Of a stretch of 64,000 nt of DNA, positions 52,416 to 62,904 are shown one piece after another. The stretch is from Caulobacter endophyticus (GTDB lineage Bacteria > Pseudomonadota > Alphaproteobacteria > Caulobacterales > Caulobacteraceae), in the NCBI RefSeq assembly GCF_003116815.1, contig NZ_QDKQ01000055.1:1-64000 (forward strand), written 5' to 3'. The translations under genes and the position numbers were made by a program. Within the stretch, counting starts at the first letter, position 1. Each line of letters opens with the position of its first letter. The notes under the pieces were generated by a model. That model was not told the origin of the DNA. It searched no databases and was given only the letters and a program-made list of their open reading frames with translations.

Positions 52416-53009
52416 TCAGGCGCGCACGCCCCTGCCCAGCACCACCGGGGCGACCGTGCCCAGCAGGATCTTCAGGTCGAACAGGAAAGAGGCGCGGGCC
52501 AGGTACTCGGCGTCCAGCGCCACCTTGTCGGGAATGGCCAGCTCGTCGCGGCCGTTGATCTGCGCCCAGCCGGTGACGCCAGGGCGCAAGGCGTGGACGC
52601 CGGCGGCGGTGCGGGCGGCGACGAGATCGTCCTGGTTGAACAGCGCCGGGCGCGGGCCGACAAGGCTCATGTGGCCGACCAGCACGCTCCAAAGCTGGGG
52701 CAGTTCGTCCAGGCTGGTCTTGCGCAGGAACGGGCCGACCGGCGTCAGCCAGCGATGCGGATCGTCCAGCAGGTGGGTGGCGACCTCGGGCGTGTCGATC
52801 CGCATGGTGCGAAACTTCGGCATTGGGAAGAGGCGGTTTCCCCGCCCCACCCGCTGCGACCAGTAGACCGCCGGCCCCGGCGAAGTGGCGCGCACCAGCA
52901 CCGCCACCACGGCCAGCGGCAGGGCCAGCACGAAAAGGCCCGCCGCGGCGGCGGCGAAGTCGAAGGCGCGCTTCAGCACGGGATCAGGCCAGGTCGCTGG
53001 CCGCCGCAT
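52416..53009 (-). CDS. Sugar-1-phosphate transferase for exopolysaccharide (WcaJ/HfsE/PssY type)
   Basis: 197 residues. One membrane-associated segment (FDFAAAAAGLFVLALPLAVVAVLV), then conserved catalytic motifs of the bacterial sugar transferase family: SQRVGRGNRLFPMPKFRTM, LRKTSLDELPQLW, MSLVGPRPAL and LRPGVTGWAQINGRDEL. It transfers a hexose-1-phosphate to undecaprenyl phosphate, starting a polysaccharide unit; in Caulobacter such enzymes begin holdfast and capsule synthesis. It has only the short catalytic core. ATG 53009 lies 26 nt inside tipN; GTG 52979 just after the tipN stop is an alternative. Translation is probably coupled to tipN. Confidence 0.88.
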   Translation of the reverse strand: MRRPATWPDPVLKRAFDFAAAAAGLFVLALPLAVVAVLVRATSPGPAVYWSQRVGRGNRLFPMPKFRTMRIDTPEVATHLLDDPHRWLTPVGPFLRKTSLDELPQLWSVLVGHMSLVGPRPALFNQDDLVAARTAAGVHALRPGVTGWAQINGRDELAIPDKVALDAEYLARASFLFDLKILLGTVAPVVLGRGVRA

Positions 53010-56000
53010 CGAGCAGCAGGTAGGCGCGGCCGGCTTCCGAGGCCAGCAGCGCGGCGACCAGGAAGCCCTCGCGATCCTGCTGGGCGGCCTCGTTGATCAT
53101 GCCAGCGTAGCGGCGCACGAACCGCTCGGCGTTGCCCTTCAGCGTGTTGTCGGAGAACAGGCGGCGGACCAGGCGGCGGATCGCGGCCGGGGCCAGCTTC
53201 TTGACCACCTCGCGGGCGCCGGTCTCGTCATGGGTCTGGATGGCGGCGGCGATCTCGTCGATGCGGCCGCGCGGCAGCAGGGCCGACGGATCGATGCCCA
53301 TTGCCAGGATCTCGCCGGCCAGCTTCTCGCCCAGGGCCGCGTCGCCCGGCGAGCTGGCCTGCATGTCGCCCAGCAGGTTCTTCCAGCTCCAGCCGCCGTC
53401 GTCCTGTGCGGGCTCGGGCGGCGCCGGCGCCGCGCCACGACCGCCGGCGGCGTCGAACATGGTGCGGAACTCGTCGTCGGTGGCCGTCGGGGTCAGCTTC
53501 AGACGCTGGCGCGGCGGCGGCTCCAGCGGCGCGAACTCGTCGGACGGATAGGCGGGCGGATAGGCCGGCGGCGGGGTCTGGGCGCGCGGCGGCTGCGCCG
53601 CGGGCTGCACCGGGGGCGGCGGGGCCTGACGCTGCTGCGGCGGAGGAGCCGGCTGCGGCGCGGGTTGCGGGGCCGGTTGAGGCGCCATTTGGGGCGCCGG
53701 TTGAGGCGGACGCACCAAGGCCGAAGCCCCGCGGCTCTGCGGAGGAGCCGCGAAGCTGGGGGTCTGGGCGGCGGCCGCGTTCATCTGGGTGACCGCCTCG
53801 CTCAGCATCTCGTAGTTGCGGCGAACGCGGTCCTGGAAGGCCTGGTCGATGGCCGCCGTCTCCTCGGCGGTCTTGCGGGCGGCGGCCCGCAGGTCGTCGA
53901 TGCCTTTCTCGATCTGGGCGCGGACCTCGGCGGCGCGGGCCAGGGCCTCGCCCGGCAGGGCGGCGCTGCTCTGGCCGGCCTCGACCAGCAGGCGCTCCAT
54001 CTCGGCGATGGCGGAGCGGGCGGTCTCGACGCTCTCGGCGAGCTTCTGGGCGGTGCGGGCCCCGGCCTGCTCGACCACCTGGGCCGAGTTCTCGATCAGG
54101 TCGCGGGCTTCCTGCATGCGCGACTCGAACACGGCGTCGGCCTTCTGGCCGGCCGAGAAGGCGATCTCGTTCAGCTGGTCGACGCGGCCGCGGGCGGTCT
54201 CGACTCGCAGCTCGACGCCCTCGCCTGCCCTCTGGGCGGCCTCGGTGATGGCGTTCATGGCGCGGGTCAGCTCGGCTTCCAGGTCGCCACGACGATCTGT
54301 GGCGGCCGCCTCCAGGCGGGCCAGGGCGGCTTGCGTCTCGGCCGCCAGGGCCTCGCGCTCGGCGCGGGCGGCCTCGGCCATCTCGCGCAGCTGGTCGCCG
54401 GACGAGACGATCAGGCCGCGCAGCACCTCGGCGCCCATGGCGGCGATATCGCCCAGCTCCGAAGCGCCGACGCGGGTATAGGCCACGAACTCGGTGAGCT
54501 GGGCGGTGCGGGTCTCGGTCTCGGAGGAGAAGTCCTCCTGGTCGGCGCGCAGGGCCTGGGCGGCGGCCACCAGGGCGGCGCGCTGCGAGGCCAGGCTGCG
54601 TTCGACGCTGCCGATCTGGTCGCCGACTCCCTGGCCGGCGGTCTCAAGCCGGGCGATCTGGCGCGACAGGTCCTCGGCCCCGACGCGAGCGGCGTCCGAA
54701 GCCTCGGCGGCGGCGGCGGCCAGATCGGCGGCGCGGGCGGCCAAGGCGGCCTCAGCTTCGCGCAGCTGGGTTTCGGCGAGGTCGGAAGCTTCGGCGACCA
54801 TGCGCGCCTGGCTGCCGATGGCGTCGACCACGGCGGTGGACTGGGTGTCGAGGGTGGCCGACAGCGCCTGCATGGCGCTGCGCTCGTGGCCCAGGCCCTC
54901 GGCCAGCTGCCTGGCCATGCGGCTCGACGAGTCGGCGGCCTCGACCAGGCGGGCGGTCTCTTCAGCGAGCGCCTGGCGCAGGGTGACGATGCGCTCGCGG
55001 GCGGCGTCGGCGGCGCTGGTGGCCGCGTCGATCTGGCCGCTCAGCGCGTCGACCACGCCGGTGGCGCCGGCGGCGGCCAGGGCAGCGGGCGTCAGCAGCT
55101 GGTCGGTCAGCTGACGGGCCCGGCGCAGCTCGGCCGAAACGCCCAGGACCTGGCGCAGCATGTAGGCGGCCAGCAGGATGAAGGCGGCGGGACCGGCAGC
55201 CAGGGCCGCGAACACCGCCATGGTCACCGGCATCGGCAGGGTCGGGCCATAGCCCAGGGCGAACATCACCGGCGCCACGGCCCACAGGGCGGCGACGCAG
55301 ACCGACAGGCTCCAATAGACGCCGCCCGGCATCGGCTTGCGCTCGGCGATCTCGGCCAGGGCATGCACAGGACGATCGGCCACGGGCGGACGCGCGGCCG
55401 GCTCGGACTTTGCGGGCGGCTCGGGATCGGGACGCGGGGCCGGCGGCTGGGCCGCGGCGGGCGCGGTCAGGAAGGTGGGCAGCGGCGACAGGTCGTCGGC
55501 GGCCGGCGGATGTTCGGCCGTCCGCGTGCGGCGGCGCGGCTCGGGCGGCGGCGCGAACGCGTGCATCGGCTCGGGGGCCGGCGGCGGAGCCTCGGCCACG
55601 GGCTCGGGCTCCGGCGCAACCGGTTCCGGTTCGGGCGGGGGCGAGCTCCTGAAGAACGACCGGCGCGCGGTCGAGCGATCCTCGCGCAGCACCGGCTCGA
55701 ACGGATCGGGGACCGGCTCAGGCGCGGCTTCCTGCACAGGCTCCGGCGTAGGTTCGGGCTCGATCGTCGAGGTCAGCGGTTCGGGCGCGGGTTCGGGCTG
55801 CGGCTCGGGCGGCTGGTAGGACGGCGGACGCGCGCCGCGCGGCGGCGCGGCCAGGAAACCAGTCTCCGGCAGGTCGGCGATGTCGAGATCATTGTCGGGT
55901 TCGCTGATCGGCGCGTCGGGATCGGGCTCGGCGACGTCGAAGGCCGACAGGTCCGACTCAGGCAGGCCAGAAGCCGGCGCCGCATCGTCGCGGGGCGTCT

Positions 56001-56049
56001 CCACCGGCAGGGTGGAAAAGTCGAGCGGTCGGCGCTTCTTAGGCTTCAT
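52984..56049 (-). CDS. tipN: TipN-like pole-marking coiled-coil membrane protein
   Basis: 1021 residues from ATG 56049. Order: Pro/Glu-rich N-terminus (1-240), two adjacent transmembrane helices near 245-265 and 272-294, a very long Ala/Glu/Arg coiled coil (about 300-775), a Pro/Gln-rich linker (PQPAPQPAPQPAP, about 790-880) and a compact helical C-terminus with RRLVRRLFSDNTLKGNAERFVRRY. This layout is that of Caulobacter TipN, which marks the new pole after division and orients flagellum placement and chromosome segregation. TipN there is nearer 890 residues, so this one is somewhat long. Assigned by architecture and by the adjacent sugar-transferase gene, not by alignment. Confidence 0.75.
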   Translation of the reverse strand: MKPKKRRPLDFSTLPVETPRDDAAPASGLPESDLSAFDVAEPDPDAPISEPDNDLDIADLPETGFLAAPPRGARPPSYQPPEPQPEPAPEPLTSTIEPEPTPEPVQEAAPEPVPDPFEPVLREDRSTARRSFFRSSPPPEPEPVAPEPEPVAEAPPPAPEPMHAFAPPPEPRRRTRTAEHPPAADDLSPLPTFLTAPAAAQPPAPRPDPEPPAKSEPAARPPVADRPVHALAEIAERKPMPGGVYWSLSVCVAALWAVAPVMFALGYGPTLPMPVTMAVFAALAAGPAAFILLAAYMLRQVLGVSAELRRARQLTDQLLTPAALAAAGATGVVDALSGQIDAATSAADAARERIVTLRQALAEETARLVEAADSSSRMARQLAEGLGHERSAMQALSATLDTQSTAVVDAIGSQARMVAEASDLAETQLREAEAALAARAADLAAAAAEASDAARVGAEDLSRQIARLETAGQGVGDQIGSVERSLASQRAALVAAAQALRADQEDFSSETETRTAQLTEFVAYTRVGASELGDIAAMGAEVLRGLIVSSGDQLREMAEAARAEREALAAETQAALARLEAAATDRRGDLEAELTRAMNAITEAAQRAGEGVELRVETARGRVDQLNEIAFSAGQKADAVFESRMQEARDLIENSAQVVEQAGARTAQKLAESVETARSAIAEMERLLVEAGQSSAALPGEALARAAEVRAQIEKGIDDLRAAARKTAEETAAIDQAFQDRVRRNYEMLSEAVTQMNAAAAQTPSFAAPPQSRGASALVRPPQPAPQMAPQPAPQPAPQPAPPPQQRQAPPPPVQPAAQPPRAQTPPPAYPPAYPSDEFAPLEPPPRQRLKLTPTATDDEFRTMFDAAGGRGAAPAPPEPAQDDGGWSWKNLLGDMQASSPGDAALGEKLAGEILAMGIDPSALLPRGRIDEIAAAIQTHDETGAREVVKKLAPAAIRRLVRRLFSDNTLKGNAERFVRRYAGMINEAAQQDREGFLVAALLASEAGRAYLLLDAAASDLA

Positions 56050-56247
56050 ACGCAGCCACTGTCCCAAGGCGAACGACGAGGGGGCCTTTTACAGCGACAC
56101 AGCGCGCAAGCCCCTTCTCCGCGCAGGCGAATAAACCTAGCCGCGAAAGGCGCCCGCGCATAGCCGGTTGACGCGGTTTTCCCCAAAGGGGGCCGAGTGT
56201 TGCGCGATTCTCTTGTGCCTCGCCCCGACGTTCCCGGGGCGGACGGA

Positions 56248-56454
56248 TCAAGCGCGGGCGAGGCGCGCGGCCTGTTCGGGGCAGATGATCCCGGGCGCGG
56301 TTTCGAGGCGCGCGGCCTCGCGCGGCGAACGCGCGACGGTGCGTTCGACCTTCGGCTTGATGATCGTTTCCTCGATCACCACGCCGAACTGGCACAGGGC
56401 CGTGGCCGAGAGCCACAGCACGATCGCCGCGAGGAGTTCTGACAAGAAGGACAT
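56248..56454 (-). CDS. Small single-pass membrane protein, unknown function
   Basis: 68 residues from ATG 56454 (MSFLSELLAAIVLWLSATAL), one N-terminal transmembrane helix followed by a charged tail (KPKVERTVARSPREAARLE). The frame is open to 56550, but the added residues read poorly. GGGTAAGCCG precedes the ATG. Lies between tipN and cysD, leftward. The 198 nt to tipN and 279 nt to cysD show no other gene. Could be a real small membrane protein or a short open frame; coding status is uncertain. Confidence 0.48.
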   Translation of the reverse strand: MSFLSELLAAIVLWLSATALCQFGVVIEETIIKPKVERTVARSPREAARLETAPGIICPEQAARLARA

Positions 56455-56733
56455 CGGCTTACCCGTCGATCCGATAGCGCCGTTATGCCGTAATCCATGG
56501 CAAGGCTCGAATGAACTTTTGGTCATGTTGCCGCAACGGCGCCCACACAAGCTGACAGCGCCCCTAGATTTCTGCGCCTTGCCCCGAAAGGCCCGGGGAC
56601 CTAGGTCGCAGGCTCCCCCGGTTCTTCATCTCCCGCCGCCGGGCGAGAGGCGAAGTCTTTCTGTTTGCGGACGACCGTCTTGGCCCTTACCCAGCTTGCA
56701 CCCCAGGCGCCCGCCGTCGCTTACGAGCCGACC

Positions 56734-57651
56734 ATGCCCGTGATCACGCCCGCCCGCCTCACCCACCTGCAGCGCCTGGAAGCCGAGAGCATCCACATCA
56801 TGCGCGAGGTGGCCGCCGAGTGCGAAAGCCCGGTCATGCTGTACTCGATCGGCAAGGACAGCGCGGTGATGCTGCACCTGGCCGCCAAGGCGTTCTATCC
56901 GAGCAAGCCGCCCTTCCCGCTGCTGCACGTCGACACGACCTGGAAGTTCAAGGCGATGTACGAGCTGCGCGACAAGATCGCGCAGGAGCTGGGTTTCGAC
57001 CTGCTGGTCCACAAGAACCCCGAGGCCGAGGCGCGCGGCATCAACCCGTTCGACCACGGCAGCGCGCTGCACACCGACCTCTGGAAGACCGAGGGCCTCA
57101 AGCAGGCCCTGGCCAAGTACGGCTTCGACGCGGCCTTCGGCGGCGCTCGCCGCGACGAGGAGAAGAGCCGCGCCAAGGAGCGCGTGTTCAGCTTCCGCTC
57201 GGCCGAGCAGCGCTGGGACCCGAAGAACCAGCGCCCCGAGCTGTGGAAGCTCTACAACACCCGCAAGCATCCGGGCGAAAGCCTGCGCGTCTTCCCGATC
57301 TCCAACTGGACCGAGCTGGACGTCTGGCAATACATCCACCTGGAGAACATCCCGATCGTGCCGCTCTACTTCTCGGCCCCCCGTCCGGTGGTCGAGCGCG
57401 ACGGCGCGCTGATCATGGTCGACGACGAGCGCTTCCGCCTGCGCGAGGGTGAAGAGCCGCAGATCAGGAGCGTGCGCTTCCGCACCCTGGGCTGCTATCC
57501 GCTGACCGGCGCCGTCGAGAGCACCGCCTCGACCTTGCCGCAGATCATCCAGGAGATGCTCCTGACCACCACCAGCGAGCGCCAGGGGCGGGTCATCGAC
57601 CACGACCAGTCCGCCTCGATGGAGAAGAAGAAGCAGGAGGGCTACTTCTGA
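56734..57651 (+). CDS. cysD: Sulfate adenylyltransferase subunit 2
   Basis: 305 residues, matching the usual length (E. coli CysD has 302). PP-loop motif [14 protein letters not shown] near 41-54, then [36 protein letters not shown] and the invariant C-terminus of [13 protein letters not shown] and [13 protein letters not shown]. With CysN it forms adenosine-5'-phosphosulfate from ATP and sulfate, the first step of assimilation. Start ATG 56734 ([21 protein letters not shown]) fits the family; the frame extends to a TTG at 56665 and the ribosome site is weak. Its TGA overlaps the cysNC start in TGATG. Confidence 0.96.
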   Translation: MPVITPARLTHLQRLEAESIHIMREVAAECESPVMLYSIGKDSAVMLHLAAKAFYPSKPPFPLLHVDTTWKFKAMYELRDKIAQELGFDLLVHKNPEAEARGINPFDHGSALHTDLWKTEGLKQALAKYGFDAAFGGARRDEEKSRAKERVFSFRSAEQRWDPKNQRPELWKLYNTRKHPGESLRVFPISNWTELDVWQYIHLENIPIVPLYFSAPRPVVERDGALIMVDDERFRLREGEEPQIRSVRFRTLGCYPLTGAVESTASTLPQIIQEMLLTTTSERQGRVIDHDQSASMEKKKQEGYF

Positions 57652-59558
57652 TGGCTCACCAGTCCGCCCTCATCGCCGAAGACATCGAAGCCTATCTCGA
57701 GGCTCACCAGAACAAGTCGCTGCTGCGCTTCATCACCTGCGGCAGCGTCGACGACGGCAAGTCCACCCTGATCGGCCGGCTGCTCTACGACAGCAAGATG
57801 ATCTTCGAGGACCAGATGGCCGCCCTCGAGGCCGACTCCAAGCGGGTGGGCACGCAAGGCGGGGCGATCGACTTCGCCCTGCTGGTCGACGGCCTGGCCG
57901 CCGAGCGCGAGCAGGGCATCACCATCGACGTCGCCTACCGGTTCTTCTCGACCGACAAGCGCAAGTTCATCGTCGCCGACACCCCCGGCCACGAGCAGTA
58001 CACCCGCAACATGGTTACCGGCGCCTCGACCGCCGACGCGGCCGTGATCCTGATCGACGCCCGCAAGGGCGTGCTGACCCAGACCCGCCGCCACTCCTAC
58101 CTCGTCAGCCTGCTCGGCATCCGCAACGTGGTGCTGGCGGTCAACAAGATGGACCTGGTCGACTGGGACCAGGCGGTGTTCGACGCCATCGTCGCCGACT
58201 ACCGCGCCTTCGCCGACAGGATCGGCCTCTCCGTCTTCACCCCGATCCCGATCTCGGGCCTGGGCGGCGACAACATGGCCGTGCGCAGCCAGCACACGCC
58301 CTGGTTCGACGGCCCGATCCTTATGGACTGGCTGGAGAGCGTCGAGGTCGAGGACAGCCTTCAGGCCCAGCCGTTCCGAATGCCGGTGCAGTGGGTCAAC
58401 CGCCCGAACCTCGACTTCCGCGGCTTCTCGGGGCAGCTGGCCTCGGGCGTGGTCAAGCCGGGCGACCGGGTTAAGGTGCTGCCCTCGGGCCGCGAAAGCC
58501 GTGTGTCGCGCATCGTCACCCTGCCGGGCGACCTGGACCAGGCCGTCGCCGGCCAGTCGGTGACCATCACGCTCACGGATGAAGTCGACGTCAGCCGCGG
58601 CGACGTGCTGGTCGCCGCAGACAGCCCCTGCGCCGTCGCCGGCCAGTTCGAGGCCACCCTGGTCTGGATGGACGACGAGCCCCTGCCGCCCGGCCGCTCC
58701 TACCTGCTGAAGATCGGCGCGCGCCTGGTCGGCGCCAGCGTCACCGAGATCAAGCACCGGGTGAACGTCAACACGCTGGAGCACACGGCCGCCAAGCGGC
58801 TGGAGCTCAACGAGATCGCCCACGTCAACCTCTCGCTCGACCAGGCCATCCCGTTCGAGGCCTATGCCGACAACCGCGACCTGGGCGGCTTCATCCTGAT
58901 CGACCGGATCAGCAACCGCACCGTCGGCGCGGGCCTGCTGAACTTCGCCTTGCGCCGGGCCGACAACATCCACTGGCAGCATACAGACGTCTCCAAGACC
59001 TCGCGCGCGGCCCTGAAGAGCCAGCGCGGCCGGGTGGTCTGGCTGACGGGCCTGTCGGGCGCGGGCAAGTCGACCATCGCCAACCTGGTGGAAAAGCGCC
59101 TGCACGCGCTGGGCCGCCACACCTACCTGCTGGACGGCGACAATGTGCGCCACGGCCTCAACAAGGACCTGGGCTTCACTGAAGAGGACCGCGTCGAGAA
59201 CATCCGACGCGTGGCCGAGGTCGCCAAGCTGATGGTCGACGCCGGCCTGATCGTGCTGACGGCGTTCATCTCGCCCTACCGGGCCGAGCGCCGCCTGGCG
59301 CGCGAGATCCTGAACGAGGGCGAGTTCGTCGAGGTGTTCGTCGACACCCCCCTGGCCGTGGCCGAGAGCCGCGACGTCAAGGGCCTCTACAAGAAGGCGC
59401 GCTCGGGCCAGCTGAAGAACTTCACCGGCATCGACAGCCCGTATGAAGCGCCCGAAGCGGCCGAACTGGTCATCGACACCACCAAGGTCGATCCGGTGGT
59501 CGCCGCCGAGCGGATCGTCGAATGGCTGGAAGGCCAGGAGATCTCGTACGAGATCTGA
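57651..59558 (+). CDS. cysNC: Bifunctional sulfate adenylyltransferase subunit 1 / APS kinase
   Basis: 635 residues. CysN half (1-450): GTPase motifs [29 protein letters not shown] and NKMDLVDW, then elongation-factor-like beta-barrels. CysC half (about 455-635): APS-kinase P-loop GLSGAGKST with Lys473, [15 protein letters not shown] and FISPYRAER. The first part drives APS formation by GTP hydrolysis; the second phosphorylates APS to PAPS. This fusion is typical of alphaproteobacteria. Starts within the cysD stop (TGATG, 57649-57653). A perfect 18-bp palindrome (59539-59556) covers its last codons. Confidence 0.96.
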   Translation: MAHQSALIAEDIEAYLEAHQNKSLLRFITCGSVDDGKSTLIGRLLYDSKMIFEDQMAALEADSKRVGTQGGAIDFALLVDGLAAEREQGITIDVAYRFFSTDKRKFIVADTPGHEQYTRNMVTGASTADAAVILIDARKGVLTQTRRHSYLVSLLGIRNVVLAVNKMDLVDWDQAVFDAIVADYRAFADRIGLSVFTPIPISGLGGDNMAVRSQHTPWFDGPILMDWLESVEVEDSLQAQPFRMPVQWVNRPNLDFRGFSGQLASGVVKPGDRVKVLPSGRESRVSRIVTLPGDLDQAVAGQSVTITLTDEVDVSRGDVLVAADSPCAVAGQFEATLVWMDDEPLPPGRSYLLKIGARLVGASVTEIKHRVNVNTLEHTAAKRLELNEIAHVNLSLDQAIPFEAYADNRDLGGFILIDRISNRTVGAGLLNFALRRADNIHWQHTDVSKTSRAALKSQRGRVVWLTGLSGAGKSTIANLVEKRLHALGRHTYLLDGDNVRHGLNKDLGFTEEDRVENIRRVAEVAKLMVDAGLIVLTAFISPYRAERRLAREILNEGEFVEVFVDTPLAVAESRDVKGLYKKARSGQLKNFTGIDSPYEAPEAAELVIDTTKVDPVVAAERIVEWLEGQEISYEI

Positions 59559-59570
59559 TCAGGTCTCCCC

Positions 59571-59690
59571 CTTCCCCCTTGATGGGGGAAGGGTCGGGGA
59601 TGGGGTGACCTGCTGAATTGGCGGCGGCTCAGCGTCGAACGCCGCATCGCCCCACCCCTGCCCCTCGCCCAACAAGGGGGAGGGATGAGC
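59571..59690. repeat. Composite GC-rich inverted repeat between convergent genes
   Basis: CTTCCCCCTTGATGGGGGAAG opens a hairpin, and a second imperfect pairing joins GGGGATGGGGTG with CGCCCCACCCCTGCCCC further on, ending AACAAGGGGGAGGG. The element spans most of the gap between cysNC and the MFS gene and may terminate both. Confidence 0.6.
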
Positions 59691-59691
59691 G

Positions 59692-60858
59692 TCACGCCCC
59701 CGCCCTCACCCGCGAACTACGTCCCAGCACCAGAGCGCCTGCCAGCCCGGCCGCGCCCAGCCCCGCCATCGCCCAGTACCCCCGCACGCCCAGGGCGTCG
59801 AACAGCGGGCCCGAGGCCAGGGTCGCCAGGCCCAGGGTGAAGCCCTGCGACACCGCAGAGTTCAGGGCCTGGGCGGCCGAGGCGCTGCGGGGCGGCGTCA
59901 GGCGCTCGATCAGTTGCAGCGAGGCCAGGAAGCTGGCGGCGAAGGTGAAGGCGTGCAGCATCTGCAGCGGGAACAGCGCCCATAGAGGCGGGGCGAAGGC
60001 GTAGGCGGTCCAGCGGATCACAGCCGCCCCAGCGCCCATAACCAGCAGGCGTCCGGGGCCGACGCGGCGGCGCCACGACTCCAGGAACCACATGAAGCCC
60101 ACCTCGGCGGCGACGCCGACGCCCCAGAGCACGCCGATCATCGGCTCGGGGATTTCCTGCTTGCGCCAGAGGATGGTCGAGAAGCTGTAATAGAAACCGT
60201 GCGCGCCCTGGATCAGGCCGGCCGTGACCACCGCCAGCACGAACACGCGGTCGGTGAGCAGGCTGCCCAGGCCCTTCCAGCGATCCCGTCTGGCCGGCGC
60301 CTCGCCCTCGTCATGCACGCGCTCTGGCGGAACCAGGGCGAAGGCGGCGAAGGCGGTCAGCAGGGCCGCCACGGTGATCCAGACGACGATGACCTCGGCG
60401 CCGACCAGGGTCAGCACCACGCCCATGGCCAGGTTGGCGGCGATGAAGGCGCTGGATCCGCTGCCGCGCGGCAGGCCATAGTTGAAGCCTTCCAGCCGCG
60501 CCCGGCGCAGGGTCACCACGTCGATCAGCGGCGAGATGGTCGAGAACAGCGTCGCGCCCAGGAGCCAGCAGACCAGCAGGCTCCAGAAGCCCGGCGCGAC
60601 CAGCATGGCGAGGTAGGCGGCCGCGGCGGCGACCGCCAGCAGGATCATCGGCGAGCGGCGCAGCCGGAAACCGTCGGCCCATACCGCCAGTATCGAGCCG
60701 GTGAAGGGCTTCAGCAGCAACGGCGCTGCCAGCACGGCCCCGATCTCGGCCCCCGACAGGCCCTTGGCCCGCAGAAAGGTGGCCACGTAAGGCAGGCTCA
60801 CCCCGATGACCAGATAGATGGCCACATAGAACAGGCTGAGACGGGCGACGAGCGGCAT
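59692..60858 (-). CDS. MFS transporter, HcaT/MFS_1-like
   Basis: 388 residues from ATG 60858, preceded by GGAGCGGCC; a longer frame reads through the repeat and is not credible. Twelve membrane helices. The N-terminus LSLFYVAIYLVIGVSLPYVATFLRAKGLSGAEIG and the loop motif DGFRLRRSPMILL match the MFS_1-like group that includes the 3-phenylpropionate transporter HcaT. The conserved RGSGSSAFIAANLAMG in helix 4 also fits. The cargo is unknown, and a sugar or aromatic acid is possible. Lies between two GC-rich repeats. Confidence 0.85.
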   Translation of the reverse strand: MPLVARLSLFYVAIYLVIGVSLPYVATFLRAKGLSGAEIGAVLAAPLLLKPFTGSILAVWADGFRLRRSPMILLAVAAAAAYLAMLVAPGFWSLLVCWLLGATLFSTISPLIDVVTLRRARLEGFNYGLPRGSGSSAFIAANLAMGVVLTLVGAEVIVVWITVAALLTAFAAFALVPPERVHDEGEAPARRDRWKGLGSLLTDRVFVLAVVTAGLIQGAHGFYYSFSTILWRKQEIPEPMIGVLWGVGVAAEVGFMWFLESWRRRVGPGRLLVMGAGAAVIRWTAYAFAPPLWALFPLQMLHAFTFAASFLASLQLIERLTPPRSASAAQALNSAVSQGFTLGLATLASGPLFDALGVRGYWAMAGLGAAGLAGALVLGRSSRVRAGA

Positions 60859-60902
60859 GGCCGCTCCGTAGAGCGCTGTGCGATGAAGTGGAAGGACTTT
60901 CA

Positions 60903-61038
60903 GACCCTCCCCCTGAAGGGGGAGGTGTCGGCGAAGCCGACGGAGGGGGAACTGGCTTCCCACGCCTACGGCTTCACCAAGTTCAGCAGGGACTTCCCCC
61001 TCCGGCCCTTCGGGCCACCTCCCCCTCGGGGGGGGATC
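60903..61038. repeat. Composite GC-rich inverted repeat upstream of the MFS gene / after metG
   Basis: Contains CCCTCCCCCTGAAGGGGGAGG, then GTCGGCGAAGCCGAC and, near the metG stop, CCGGCCCTTCGGGCC followed by ACCTCCCCCTCGGGGGGGG. It has the same building blocks as the elements at 21463 and 59571. Confidence 0.6.
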
Positions 61039-61040
61039 TT

Positions 61041-62750
61041 TTACTCCGCGCCCCCAAACCGCGCGGCCCATTCGGCGATCATGTCGTCGTCGATCTTCTT
61101 GAACAGCACTTCGGGCGCGCGGACGGTCTGGCCGGCCGGGACGGTCGAGAGTTCGGCGGCGACGTCAGACGACGGCCAGGCCGGCGGCCAGGCCTGACCG
61201 AAGGCCTCGCCGATCTTCTCGGCGGCGAACGGGATGAACGGGGCCGAGATGCGGGCGTAGAGCGCGGCCAGGTTCAGGGCCGTGCGCACGATCACCGCGG
61301 CGCGGTCGCGGTCGGTCTTGATCGCCGTCCAGGGAGCGGCTTCCTGCAGGTACTCGTTGCCGACCACCCACAGGGCCCGCAGCGCCTGGGCGCTCTTGCG
61401 GATCTCGATGGCGTCCATCTGTTCGGCGAGGTCGGCCAAGCGCTCGGCGACGTCGGCGTAGAGCTTTTCCTCCAGCGGACCGATCTCGCCACCTTCCGGC
61501 ACGACGCCGTCGAACTTGCTTTCGGTGAACTTCAGGATGCGGTTGACGAAGTTGCCCAGCACGTCGGCCAGGTCGCGGTTCACGGCGCTGGCGAACTGCT
61601 CCCAGGTGAAGGCCGTGTCGCTGCCTTCCGGCGAGTTCGAGGTCAGGTACCAGCGCCACAGGTCGGGCGGCAGGATGTCGAGCGCCGCATCCATGAACAC
61701 GCCGCGTTTGCTGCTAGTCGAGAACTTGCCGCCGTACCAGTTCAGCCAGTTGAAGGCCTTGAGCATGTCGACGCTCTTCCACGGCTCTTCCGAGCCGAGG
61801 ATGGTGGCGGGGAAGCTGACGGTGTGGAACGCGACGTTGTCCTTGCCCATGAACTGCACGTAGCGGACGTCGCCTGCGCCGGCGTCGGTGCGCCACCACG
61901 AGCGCCAGTCGCGATCGGCGCCGCCTTCCGCCCACTCCTGGGTGGCGGCGATGTATTCGATCGGGGCGTCGAACCAGACGTAGAAGACCTTCTCTTCCAT
62001 GCCCGGACGCGGCAGGCCGTCCTTGGTCACCGGCACGCCCCAAGCCAGGTCGCGGGTGATGCCGCGATCGATAAGGCCTTCATCGAGGTGCTTGTAGGCG
62101 ATCGACTTGGCCAGGGTCGGCCAGTCGGGGTGGCTGTCGACCCAGGCGCGGATGCGGTCGGCCATCTTGGTCTGGAGCAGATAGAGGTGCTTGGTGTCGC
62201 GCACCTCCAGGTTCCGCGAGCCCGAGATCACCGAGTACGGGTCCTTCAGGTCGGTCGGATCCAAGAGGTTGCCGCAGTTGTCGCACTGGTCGCCGCGGGC
62301 CTTTTCAAACCCGCAGTGCGGGCAGGTGCCCTCGATATAGCGGTCGGGCAGGAAGCGGCGGTCGTCGATCGAGTAGACCATCTGGTCGACCCGCTCCTCG
62401 ATCAGCCCCTGGGCTTCCAGGACCTCGGCGAAGTGCTGGGTCAGGCGATGGTTCTGCGGCGAGGACGAGCGGCCGAAATGGTCCCATGACAGGCCGAAGG
62501 CGCGGCCCACGTCATGCTGCAGCACGTGCTGCTCTTCGCAGTAGGTCGCAACGTCCTGGCCGGCGGCCGAGGCGGCCAGCTCGGCCGGGGTGCCGTGCTC
62601 GTCGGTGGCGCAGATGTAGAGGGTTTCGTGGCCCCTCGCCCGCTGGAAGCGCGCATAGACGTCGGCCGGCAGCATCGAGCCCGCCAGGTTCCCCAGGTGC
62701 TTGATGCCGTTGATGTACGGCAGGGCCGAGGTGATCAGAATGCGGGCCAT
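61041..62750 (-). CDS. metG: Methionyl-tRNA synthetase
   Basis: 569 residues. Class I synthetase: N-terminal [21 protein letters not shown] with the HIGH equivalent HLGN, a four-Cys zinc knuckle ([18 protein letters not shown]), KMSKS equivalent FSTSSKRG, and an anticodon-binding helical domain from about 400. It charges tRNA-Met. Complete and of normal length for the short form without the C-terminal dimerisation domain. Alone in its direction, with repeats downstream and a 154-nt gap before the EF-hand gene. Confidence 0.97.
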   Translation of the reverse strand: MARILITSALPYINGIKHLGNLAGSMLPADVYARFQRARGHETLYICATDEHGTPAELAASAAGQDVATYCEEQHVLQHDVGRAFGLSWDHFGRSSSPQNHRLTQHFAEVLEAQGLIEERVDQMVYSIDDRRFLPDRYIEGTCPHCGFEKARGDQCDNCGNLLDPTDLKDPYSVISGSRNLEVRDTKHLYLLQTKMADRIRAWVDSHPDWPTLAKSIAYKHLDEGLIDRGITRDLAWGVPVTKDGLPRPGMEEKVFYVWFDAPIEYIAATQEWAEGGADRDWRSWWRTDAGAGDVRYVQFMGKDNVAFHTVSFPATILGSEEPWKSVDMLKAFNWLNWYGGKFSTSSKRGVFMDAALDILPPDLWRWYLTSNSPEGSDTAFTWEQFASAVNRDLADVLGNFVNRILKFTESKFDGVVPEGGEIGPLEEKLYADVAERLADLAEQMDAIEIRKSAQALRALWVVGNEYLQEAAPWTAIKTDRDRAAVIVRTALNLAALYARISAPFIPFAAEKIGEAFGQAWPPAWPSSDVAAELSTVPAGQTVRAPEVLFKKIDDDMIAEWAARFGGAE

Positions 62751-62904
62751 GGGACGGGGCGTCTTTCCGGGGGCGAACAGCGAAGGGGAGATGTCCGCAT
62801 ATAGAAGCCCCCGCGCCGAAGGGAAAGCGTCGCGCGCGTCCCTCGCGATCCGGCGGCAGCCCCTGGCTCCAAAGGGGATGAAGAGCCAGGGGCGCCCCCC
62901 GGCG

